This document shows positions 8,440 to 17,953 of a stretch of 64,000 nt of DNA, one piece after another; position 1 is the first letter of the stretch; every line of letters begins with the position of its first letter. The position numbers were made by a program, and so were the translations under genes. The notes under the pieces are model-generated. The model was given only the letters and a program-made list of their open reading frames with translations. It searched no databases and was not told where the DNA came from. The stretch is taken from assembly GCF_001831515.1 (NCBI RefSeq), contig NZ_KV825615.1, forward strand, positions 79,014 through 143,013, read 5' to 3'. The stretch comes from Corynebacterium sp. HMSC074A01. GTDB lineage: Bacteria; Actinomycetota; Actinomycetes; Mycobacteriales; Mycobacteriaceae.

Positions 8440-9484
8440 CCGCGCCAACACCGACCGCCTTGCCGGTACCAGTGCTGCGCGTTTCCTGGCGGGCGGCACC
8501 CGCGCGCACGTTAATCACTGCGGGCTCCGGCACCTCTGCCGGTGCCAGGCGCAGGCTCTCCTCCGTCGTCGCCGTCCAGGCGGAGACGTAGAGCACCACG
8601 CGCCAGATCAGGTACATCACGACCATCAACGAGATCAACGGGCCGAAGATGGCACCGGCCGGGTTGCCCGTCAGCGAGCTGATGATCACGCCGGCGAACT
8701 GCTTGATCACCTCGAAGATGACCGCGCCGAGCAGTGCGCCCTTCATACCGGATTTCACCGGCACCTTCGTGCGTGGCAGGAACATGACCACCCACAGCAT
8801 GACCAGGAAGTTCGCCAGCACGCCGACGAGCAGGCCAACCACCCACACCAGCACACGAGCGCCCGGTACCTCGTCGAGACCGACGTACTCAAGCAGGGTA
8901 TTAGTCCAGCTGGACACGCCCAGCGCCGTGACCGCAAACGCGACGACGAACAGGACGATCAGGCCAATGAGGCCGAGCAGGTCCCACAGCTTCTTCGTCA
9001 CGAAGTTGCCGCCCTCGTCCGCGTCCAGGTTCCACATGGCGGACACACCGACGCGCAGGTTATTCATCCAGCCCAGGCCGGACCACAGGGTGGTGAGCAA
9101 ACCGATCCCGGCCACGGCCCCGCGCTGATCAATCGCAGAGGCGATCAGGTCGTTAACCATCTCGCCCAAGTCCCCGTCAATGCTTTGGGTGACCTGATCC
9201 TGAATCTGCTGCATTAAGTCAGGCCGCGCGTTGAGGAAGAAACCAAGGCCAGCGAACACCAGCATCAAAAGCGGGAACAGCGACAGCACGGAGAAGTACG
9301 TCACTCCGGCGGCGAACTGGTTACCGCCCTGCGTAGCGAAGCGCTCGTTCATGCGCATCAGGTGGCCGACGGCCGGGGCCTTCTCCGCGAGCTCGTCAGC
9401 GGCGCCCTCCTGCTGCTGCTTCGTTGCGCGTTCGATGCCATGGTCGTCGGTGTACGCCTTGGTTGGCGACGTCGATGTTGCCAT
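8390..9484 (-). CDS. YihY/BrkB-family inner-membrane protein
   Basis: Polytopic membrane protein of about 364 residues in the YihY/BrkB (RNase BN-misnamed) family. Family hallmarks are visible: an N-terminal AAGVTYFSVLSLFPLLML helix, about six membrane segments, and LPRTKVPVKSGMKGALLGAVIFEVIKQ. The N-terminus is long and polar, and a final hydrophobic segment (GAAIGALGVGVVSLL) ends the protein. Function of the family is unsettled; virulence and transport roles have been proposed. Start at ATG 9484 (MATSTSP) follows GAGGAAGGA; an in-frame upstream start lacks such a site. The end overlaps the convergent carboxypeptidase gene by 50 bases. Confidence 0.87.
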   Translation of the reverse strand: MATSTSPTKAYTDDHGIERATKQQQEGAADELAEKAPAVGHLMRMNERFATQGGNQFAAGVTYFSVLSLFPLLMLVFAGLGFFLNARPDLMQQIQDQVTQSIDGDLGEMVNDLIASAIDQRGAVAGIGLLTTLWSGLGWMNNLRVGVSAMWNLDADEGGNFVTKKLWDLLGLIGLIVLFVVAFAVTALGVSSWTNTLLEYVGLDEVPGARVLVWVVGLLVGVLANFLVMLWVVMFLPRTKVPVKSGMKGALLGAVIFEVIKQFAGVIISSLTGNPAGAIFGPLISLMVVMYLIWRVVLYVSAWTATTEESLRLAPAEVPEPAVINVRAGAARQETRSTGTGKAVGVGAAIGALGVGVVSLLTRD

Positions 9485-9550
9485 ACGGCAGTCCTTCCTC
9501 AAGTTCAGTGAGCTGGTGTCAGGAACTCAATCGTAGAGGAAAGACGCAGC

Positions 9551-9561
9551 CGTCGATAAGC
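9551..9561 (+). repeat. Iterated 11-mer CGTCGATAAGC, copy 2
   Basis: Perfect copy in the 83-base gap between trpS and the BrkB-family gene, so outside coding sequence. Confidence 0.7.
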
Positions 9562-9567
9562 GAGCGC

Positions 9568-10578
<1,011 letters not shown>

Positions 10579-10580
10579 TT

Positions 10581-10586
10581 AGTCTA
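10581..10586 (-). promoter_or_regulatory. -10 box of trpS
   Basis: TAGACT on the minus strand, eight bases before the trpS ATG; the intervening bases include AAGGAG. Confidence 0.6.
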
Positions 10587-10687
10587 TCCGTAGCGCGGGC
10601 GGAAGAGCGGGTTTGGGTGGGAAAACTCCCGGAGGTTCAGTCTCCGCCGCCCTTCACTTTGGCTAGACGCACCACTAGGGTTTTGGC

Positions 10688-10762
10688 ATGACAAACGCGC
10701 CGTTGGACAAATCAGGAGCGGAGCTGAGCTCGCGACCCAGAGTGGCGGAAAGAGGCTGCTGA
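10688..10762 (+). CDS. Possible 24-codon ORF in the trpS-bsaP gap
   Basis: The 232-base gap between trpS and bsaP (both minus) holds a short plus-strand ORF (MTNAPLDKSGAELSSRPRVA..., 24 residues) whose ATG lies six bases after TAGGGT (10676-10681), the promoter spacing seen for larger genes here. It could be a leaderless small protein, the remnant of a lost gene, or chance. A weak hairpin (GGCTGC/GCAGCC) overlaps its end and continues beyond it. Nothing else is recognisable in this gap. Confidence 0.2.
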   Translation: MTNAPLDKSGAELSSRPRVAERGC

Positions 10763-10804
10763 ACTGGACGCAGCCATCCGACTTCACTGAGCCCTCTAGG
10801 ACCG

Positions 10805-11008
10805 CTACCGCTCCAGCCACTCCGAGCGCAGCAGCCCGTGGCGGGAGCAGCAGGCCTCCCACCCGAAGGGGCTGATCTTCACCACCATGCGGCGCTCGCA
10901 GACCGGGCAGATCCGCGGCGCGTCGTAGGGGCGGTTCGGGTTGACGGGCAGCTGGAGCTCGCCGGACAGGATGGCGTCGGCAAGTTCAGTGCTGTCGGGC
11001 ACGCGCAT
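10805..11008 (-). CDS. bsaP: Biotin synthase auxiliary protein (BsaP-like)
   Basis: A 67-residue cytosolic protein with cysteines C34-x-x-C37 and C53-C54 and a GWEACCSRHG signature, the pattern of the small protein encoded after bioB in actinobacteria, described as BsaP and thought to support the iron-sulfur chemistry of biotin synthase. Its ATG overlaps the bioB stop codon (TAATG at 11006-11010), so expression is translationally coupled to bioB. Cluster type and ligands cannot be fixed from sequence. It is too short to be certain of family by eye, but position and motif agree. Confidence 0.8.
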   Translation of the reverse strand: MRVPDSTELADAILSGELQLPVNPNRPYDAPRICPVCERRMVVKISPFGWEACCSRHGLLRSEWLER

Positions 11009-12054
11009 TAGAGGGCCTTGATGGTGTCGTAGAGCGCGCCGTGGCCGGACTTCATCTTCTGGCCGACCGGGGTAATGCCCAGGTCGAGCACGCGGTCGAC
11101 GGCCTCGCGATCCTGCTCGATCGGGCGGCCCAGGGTGGTCAGGTAGTTGCCGCCGATAATCGCGTTGGCGCCGCCAAGGAGGCCGGCTTCGGTGCCGTCG
11201 TCGCCAAGCGCGAGCTCGGTGCCGCCGGCAAAGCGCAGCTGGGCGGTCGGCATAGCCAGGCGGAACGCGGCCACGGCGCGCAGCGCCTCGCCCTGCGGAA
11301 CCAGCGGGCGGTCCTCAAACGGGGTGCCCGGGCGCGGGTCGAGGAAGTTCATGGGCACCTCGTGCGGCTCAATCTCAGCGAGCTGGGCGGCAAACTCGGC
11401 GCGCTGCTCCAGGGACTCACCCAGGCCAATGATGCCGCCGCAGCAGGTTTCCATGCCCTCTGCCAGCACGTACTCGAGGGTGTTCTTGCGCTCCTCCCAG
11501 GTGTGGGTGGTCACCACGTTGGGGAAGAAGGACTTCGCGGTTTCGAAGTTGTGGTTGTAGCGGGACACGCCCATCTGCTTAAGCTGGCGTGCCTGGTCCT
11601 GGGTGAGGATGCCCAGGGAGGCGGAAATAGAGATGTCCACTTCCTCTTGGATGGCGGTGACCGCTTCGGCGACCTGGTCGAGCAGCTGCTGGGTCGGGCT
11701 CTTCACGGCGGCGACGATGCAGAACTCGGCCGCGCCCATCTTCTCGGATTGCTTGGCGGCCTCGACGAGCTCGTTGATGTCCAGGGTCACGGCGCGGACC
11801 GGGGACTCGAACAGTCCGGACTGGGAGCAGAAGTGGCAGTCCTCGGGGCAGCCGCCGGTCTTCAGGGAGATGATGCCCTCGAGCGAGACGTCCACGCCGC
11901 AGTGCTTGATACGGGTTTCGTGCGCGATCTCCAGCAGTTCCTTCAGGTCCTCGTCCGGAACTTGGAGGACCTGGAGGATCTCCTCCTGGTTCAGGCCTTC
12001 GCCCTTTTCCAGAGCCTTTTCGCGGGCGATATCAAGAATTGGTGCATGTGACAT
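11008..12054 (-). CDS. bioB: Biotin synthase
   Basis: Radical-SAM enzyme that inserts sulfur into dethiobiotin, the last step of biotin synthesis, in the cytosol. The 348 residues carry the radical-SAM cysteines C69-x3-C73-x2-C76 ([10 protein letters not shown]) and the substrate/cluster motifs YNHNFET and RFAGG. ATG 12054 follows GGAG at eight-base spacing. A perfect TGAAC-N3-GTTCA palindrome upstream matches the BioQ operator type, so biotin-dependent repression is likely. bsaP follows with overlapping stop/start. No other bio genes are in the window, a pattern consistent with known partial biotin pathways in corynebacteria. Confidence 0.96.
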   Translation of the reverse strand: MSHAPILDIAREKALEKGEGLNQEEILQVLQVPDEDLKELLEIAHETRIKHCGVDVSLEGIISLKTGGCPEDCHFCSQSGLFESPVRAVTLDINELVEAAKQSEKMGAAEFCIVAAVKSPTQQLLDQVAEAVTAIQEEVDISISASLGILTQDQARQLKQMGVSRYNHNFETAKSFFPNVVTTHTWEERKNTLEYVLAEGMETCCGGIIGLGESLEQRAEFAAQLAEIEPHEVPMNFLDPRPGTPFEDRPLVPQGEALRAVAAFRLAMPTAQLRFAGGTELALGDDGTEAGLLGGANAIIGGNYLTTLGRPIEQDREAVDRVLDLGITPVGQKMKSGHGALYDTIKAL

Positions 12055-12106
12055 GGGTAATACTCCGTTCTCAATGTAATGACTGACAAAAGGCTACCGC
12101 ATACCT

Positions 12107-12119
12107 TGAACACCGTTCA
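12107..12119. promoter_or_regulatory. Candidate BioQ operator upstream of bioB
   Basis: TGAACACCGTTCA is a perfect 5-3-5 palindrome about 53 bases upstream of the bioB ATG. The corynebacterial BioQ site is TGAAC-N3-GTTAC, one base different. On the minus strand it lies just upstream of TATGCG/TAGCCT -10-like hexamers and overlaps the region after a TTGACT -35-like box. Confidence 0.7.
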
Positions 12120-12130
12120 GTCAATCCCCG

Positions 12131-12166
12131 AAAAAAGCCCCGCTTCCCCAAATCTGGGGGCGGGGC
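12131..12166 (-). terminator. Intrinsic terminator after the second TRIC gene
   Basis: Read on the minus strand: GCCCCGC and CCCC pair with GGGG and GCGGGGC, followed directly by six T. It separates the TRIC gene from bioB. Confidence 0.85.
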
Positions 12167-12173
12167 GCGCGTC

Positions 12174-12962
12174 TTAGTTTTCTGAGCCGCGGCGCTCGCT
12201 GCGCGGAGGCAGCCGCATCTTCCGCAGGCCCCGGTACGCCGTCCGGGCACCCGGGATGCGTCGGGCACGCTGATACAAAAACGTGGTCAGCGCGTCGCGA
12301 GGATCATAGGCGGCCGCCGCCTCCTCGTCGTACTCGTAGACGGGCAGGCTCCAGCCCCGCTTCAGGGAGAGCAGGCGCACTCCGAGGACTGTCGCCAGTG
12401 TGGCCAAGATGACCACCCATTCGTGCGCGCCCAGCCAGTCAAGCCCCCACCACACCATGACGCCGATAACGGCGGCCGAGGCGTACATCTCCTTGTGGAA
12501 GACGAGCGGGACGCGGTCCGAGAGCACGTCGCGGAGCACGCCGCCGAACACGCCCGTGGTCACCGCCGCCACGCACGCGATGATGAAACCGTGCCCGTGG
12601 CTCACCGCAGTCTGGATGCCCAGCACGGCGAAAGTGGCCAGCCCGATCGCGTCGGCGACCAAGAAGCTGCGCCGCAGCCGCACCATCAGCCAACTCACCC
12701 GCACCGTCACAGCCGCGGCGATGATCACGGTGAGCAGGTAGAGCGGCTGCTCCACCCAGGTCACCGGGTAGGTCCCCAGAATGACGTCGCGGACCGTGCC
12801 GCCGCCAAGCGCGGTGAGCGCGCCCAGGGTGATCACGCCGAACAGATCCATGCGCATCCGCCCGGCCGCCACCGCCGCGGTCATCGCCTCGGCGACGATG
12901 CCGATGACGTAGAGAATGATCAGCAGGTGCTCAGTACTGAAGCTGGCAATCATATCGGTCAT
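12174..12962 (-). CDS. TRIC/UPF0126 family membrane channel (second paralogue)
   Basis: A 262-residue membrane protein with two three-helix repeats carrying the family signatures ALGGGTVRDVI and VFGGVLRDVL, plus a final helix and a ~50-residue polar tail. Compared with the 5954 paralogue it lacks the long acidic extension. The start codon overlaps the end region of the exonuclease III gene (TGA then ATG within GAGTATGACC), indicating an operon with xth. A terminator follows. Cation or small-solute permeation is the family expectation; substrate unknown. Confidence 0.87.
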   Translation of the reverse strand: MTDMIASFSTEHLLIILYVIGIVAEAMTAAVAAGRMRMDLFGVITLGALTALGGGTVRDVILGTYPVTWVEQPLYLLTVIIAAAVTVRVSWLMVRLRRSFLVADAIGLATFAVLGIQTAVSHGHGFIIACVAAVTTGVFGGVLRDVLSDRVPLVFHKEMYASAAVIGVMVWWGLDWLGAHEWVVILATLATVLGVRLLSLKRGWSLPVYEYDEEAAAAYDPRDALTTFLYQRARRIPGARTAYRGLRKMRLPPRSERRGSEN

Positions 12963-12964
12963 AC

Positions 12965-13885
12965 TCAGCCCTCCGCGTACTCAACCAGCAGCGGCGAGTG
13001 ATCCGACCAGCGCAACTCCACCGCCCCGGCCTTCTCCACCCAGCTGCGCTGGGCACGGGCGAGCATGTCTGCGGTGGCTGCCTGGTAGTCGATGCGCCAC
13101 CCCGCGTCGTTATTAAAGGCCTGGCCGCGGTACGTCCACCACGTGTACGGCGCGCCCTCCGGCGACAAGCGACGGGCGACGTCGAACCACACCGGCTCGG
13201 TCGCGGCCGTGCGCAGGGCCGGTACGTCAGACACGCCGTACTCGACCGCGCCCGCCCAGCCGGCGGCCGCCTTGTCCTCTATATCCTGCGCCGCCTCGTC
13301 CGGGAACGCACCGAAGACCGAGTCCATGAACGCGCGCTCCGAAGGCAAAAAGCCGGACTTCTTCCGGTTCGTCTTCCAATTCTTCAGGTCCTCGCGGCGG
13401 TGGCAGATGTTCCAATCGCCACCGATGACCATCTGCTTGTGCTCCGCGGCCCACTCGCGCAGAAGCGGCTCGAAGCGGTCTAAGAACTCGTACTTCTCGT
13501 CCTGCTTCGCGGTCTCAGCCGCACCCGACGGCAGGTACAACGAGGCGACGCGCTCCCCGCCCGGCAGGGTGGCGGCGATGAGCCGGCCGGCGGTTTCGAA
13601 GCCGGGGAGGCCGATGTGGGCGTCGATAAGCGGGCGCTTCGACAAAATGCCAACCCCGGCCCGGCCCTTGGCCTCGGCGGGCGCGACGATGAGCTCCCAG
13701 CCCTCATCGAGCGCCGGGGCGAGCGCGGCGCGCGCCTGCTCCTCGGTCGCGCGGACCTCCTGCATCAGCACCACGTCGGCGGGCGTGTGCCGCAGCCACT
13801 CCAACATCCCGAGATTTTCCTCGTTGCGGACCTTCGTGGCGGCCCGAATCCCGTTGACATTCACAGAAGCGATAGTGAGACTCAT
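12965..13885 (-). CDS. xth: Exodeoxyribonuclease III / AP endonuclease
   Basis: Repairs abasic sites and trims DNA 3' ends; cytosolic, Mg-dependent. From ATG 13885 the protein has 306 residues and shows the EEP nuclease motifs NVNGIRA, LMQE, GGDWNI(C)H and the C-terminal SDHSPL. The longer frame extending upstream begins with unrelated hydrophobic residues and is rejected; a -10 box TAGTCT seven bases before 13885 supports a leaderless start. Transcribed divergently from icd. The TRIC gene follows directly. Confidence 0.93.
   Translation of the reverse strand: MSLTIASVNVNGIRAATKVRNEENLGMLEWLRHTPADVVLMQEVRATEEQARAALAPALDEGWELIVAPAEAKGRAGVGILSKRPLIDAHIGLPGFETAGRLIAATLPGGERVASLYLPSGAAETAKQDEKYEFLDRFEPLLREWAAEHKQMVIGGDWNICHRREDLKNWKTNRKKSGFLPSERAFMDSVFGAFPDEAAQDIEDKAAAGWAGAVEYGVSDVPALRTAATEPVWFDVARRLSPEGAPYTWWTYRGQAFNNDAGWRIDYQAATADMLARAQRSWVEKAGAVELRWSDHSPLLVEYAEG
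13621..13631 (+). repeat. Iterated 11-mer CGTCGATAAGC, copy 3
   Basis: Perfect copy inside xth; on the coding (minus) strand it reads Leu-Ile-Asp-Ala. Confidence 0.7.
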
Positions 13886-13892
13886 GCCCCCG

Positions 13893-13898
13893 AGACTA
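13893..13898 (-). promoter_or_regulatory. -10 box of xth (leaderless)
   Basis: TAGTCT on the minus strand, seven bases before ATG 13885. Confidence 0.55.
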
Positions 13899-13961
13899 CC
13901 TATTACAGGACAAGCGGTATGCAAAAGCTGTACGCTGAAGAGTTGAATACTGCCAACCTGA

Positions 13962-16151
<2,190 letters not shown>

Positions 16152-16173
16152 GCGTTAGGTCTTCACTGTCCAG

Positions 16174-16213
16174 GCCCCGGTCGCTGCGTTTTCGCGGCGG
16201 CCGGGGCTGTTTT
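16174..16213 (+). terminator. Intrinsic terminator of icd
   Basis: An 11-bp stem (16174-16184 with 16197-16207, one G-T pair) with a 12-base loop, followed by TGTTTT. The T tract is also the first part of the left 103-bp repeat. Confidence 0.85.
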
Positions 16214-16310
16214 CTTGCTCCGTAACCGGAAAAGGGTGCCAAAACGACCCCAGAACACCCCCAAAACCTTCGCTGCCTGCGGAAACGTTTTCTTGCCTCT
16301 TTCTTGCTTC
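16209..16310 (+). repeat. Left ~102-bp direct repeat framing the Schlafen-like gene
   Basis: Begins GTTTTCTTGCTC and ends in the pyrimidine-rich CTCTTTCTTGCTTC; the partner lies at 17806-17908. First 12 and last 24 bases are identical between copies, the middle is diverged. Inside are GGGTG (16234-16238) with CACCC (16256-16260), and a 5-bp stem (16269-16273/16279-16283) with loop TGCCT. The right copy keeps both pairings with different bases. The promoter of the enclosed gene starts just beyond this copy. Confidence 0.85.
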
Positions 16311-16315
16311 TAGAG

Positions 16316-16321
16316 GATACT
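16316..16321 (+). promoter_or_regulatory. -10 box of the Schlafen-like gene
   Basis: GATACT, six bases before ATG 16328; GAGG lies too close to the ATG to be a normal ribosome site, so the start looks leaderless. Confidence 0.4.
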
Positions 16322-16327
16322 TGAGGC

Positions 16328-17806
16328 ATGTCGCCACTTAATTCCACGTCGGAGCCTCAACTCATTGCCAGGATTAAACGATTCCTCGCTTTGCCTGCGG
16401 AACTCCCCTGGCTGGAGTTTAAGGAAAACAGCGCCACGACCGGCCCGGAGATCGCCAAATACGTGAGTGCGCTGGGCAACTCGGCACGCCTTCATGATGA
16501 ACCAGCAGGCTATCTGATCTGGGGTGTAAGTGACGCTCATGAGATCGTAGGCACTTCGTTCCAATGGGAGACCACGAAAGGCAAGGGCAACGAAGACCTT
16601 TTCCCGTGGCTGCAGCGTGTAGTCTCCCCCACGCCAACTCTCTCCTTCGAGGCGGTCACAATCGAAGGCAAAACTGTGGTACTCCTCCGGATTCCGGCTG
16701 CACTCTCGGCCCCTTACGCCTACGACGGAACTCGGTACTTCCGACAGGGCAGTTACACCAAGAACCTGATGGACTTTCCAGATCGCGAACGCGAGTTGTG
16801 GAGGAAGCTCAACCAGTTCGAGTTTGAAACCAGCAATGCCGCAGAAGGCCTCGAGCCCGAAGAGATCACCGAGCTCCTCTCCTCCGACGCTTTCTTCAAC
16901 AACCGGCCGGAATTGCCGCGCAATGTTGGCAGCGCCCTCGTCGACACAATGCGAGCGGCGGAAGCGATTACATATTCCCACGAATCGGGCTGGTGCATTC
17001 CCGCTTGGTCCGCACTGATGTACGCGCGCTCCCTCAAAGACTTCCCTCAGCTCGCCAGCTTGGCCCCACGCGTGATGCATTTCGACGACACGTCGAGGAA
17101 ACAGCTGCAACGAGAGTGGGAGTTTGATGAGGGATACGCCACGTCGTTTAGCAAGATTGTCACCTTGGTGAACACAGTAAGGCCTGGTGGGGAGACCATC
17201 GATTCAAGCGGACGCCGAGTTGAAACTCCGCTGCTACCGACGGTGGCATTTCGCGAAGTGTTTGCGAATGCGCTCATGCACCAGGACCTAGAGCAGCGCG
17301 GTCAATACTTAACCGTTGAGGTGTTCAGTGATCGAGTCGAAGTGACCAACCCTGGAACCCCGTTAGTCGATCCCCAGCGTTTTATTGACTCGGCTTCTAC
17401 AACTCGCAATCCACGCCTCGGCGAAGCGCTTCGCCTGGCACACTTCGTCGAGCAACGTGGAAGCGGTTGGGACAAGATCGTTGCATCGCTGGAAGCAGAG
17501 CACTTTCCGCCGGCGCTCATTCGATCAAATGGCACAACCACCGTCACGCTGAGTGCCTACCGCCCGTTCAAGCTGATGACTACGGATGAAAAGATCGAAG
17601 CTGTCTACCAGCATGCGTGTCTTGGCTTTCTGGATAATCGCGCCGTCACGAATGCATCGGTGCGAAGTCGCTTCGGTCTCAGGGATACGCAGACCGCCCA
17701 GGCGACCCGGCTCATTAACGCCACGGTGGATGAAGGCCTCATCCGGCTCTACGACCCGAATGCCGGAGCTCGCAACCGCCGTTATGTCCCTTTCTGGGCC
17801 GAATAG
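16328..17806 (+). CDS. Schlafen/AlbA_2 domain protein with HATPase and winged-helix C-terminus
   Basis: A 492-residue soluble protein of the COG2865 type. Residues ~20-165 form an AlbA_2/Schlafen-like domain (WLEFKEN; GYLIWGV; RYFRQGSYT). The central part is an HATPase_c_4 module: REVFANALMHQDL, VEVFSDRVEVTNPG, and HFVEQRGSGWDKI. The last ~90 residues resemble a winged helix (RSRFGLRDTQTAQATRLI). Such proteins are called ATP-binding regulators and some accompany antiphage systems; a role here is unknown. Codon use is visibly more A/T-rich than in flanking icd and ppc, and the gene is framed by direct repeats, which together suggest acquisition. Its stop codon touches the right repeat. Confidence 0.85.
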   Translation: MSPLNSTSEPQLIARIKRFLALPAELPWLEFKENSATTGPEIAKYVSALGNSARLHDEPAGYLIWGVSDAHEIVGTSFQWETTKGKGNEDLFPWLQRVVSPTPTLSFEAVTIEGKTVVLLRIPAALSAPYAYDGTRYFRQGSYTKNLMDFPDRERELWRKLNQFEFETSNAAEGLEPEEITELLSSDAFFNNRPELPRNVGSALVDTMRAAEAITYSHESGWCIPAWSALMYARSLKDFPQLASLAPRVMHFDDTSRKQLQREWEFDEGYATSFSKIVTLVNTVRPGGETIDSSGRRVETPLLPTVAFREVFANALMHQDLEQRGQYLTVEVFSDRVEVTNPGTPLVDPQRFIDSASTTRNPRLGEALRLAHFVEQRGSGWDKIVASLEAEHFPPALIRSNGTTTVTLSAYRPFKLMTTDEKIEAVYQHACLGFLDNRAVTNASVRSRFGLRDTQTAQATRLINATVDEGLIRLYDPNAGARNRRYVPFWAE

Positions 17807-17908
17807 TTTTCTTGCTCGGTAACCGGGAAAGGGTGCCAAAGTAGCCCGAAAACCACTCCAAAAACTCTCCTACCTGGAGAAATGTTTTCTTGCCTCTTTC
17901 TTGCTTCT
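17806..17908 (+). repeat. Right ~103-bp direct repeat framing the Schlafen-like gene
   Basis: Partner of 16209-16310, same orientation. GGGTG (17831-17835) can pair with CACTC (17854-17858), and TCTCC (17866-17870) with GGAGA (17876-17880) around loop TACCT. Relative to the left copy three of the five pairs of the second stem have changed while staying paired. No -10 box like that of the left copy follows it. Confidence 0.85.
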
Positions 17909-17953
17909 TGAGCGGGTTGCAGGGGCCCGCCCCGCGCCCCAGCCGCCAAAAAC

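Noticed and set aside
10584..10862. 92-residue minus-strand frame between trpS and bsaP
   Set aside because: Overlaps bsaP in another frame, has no start signal and an unconvincing product.
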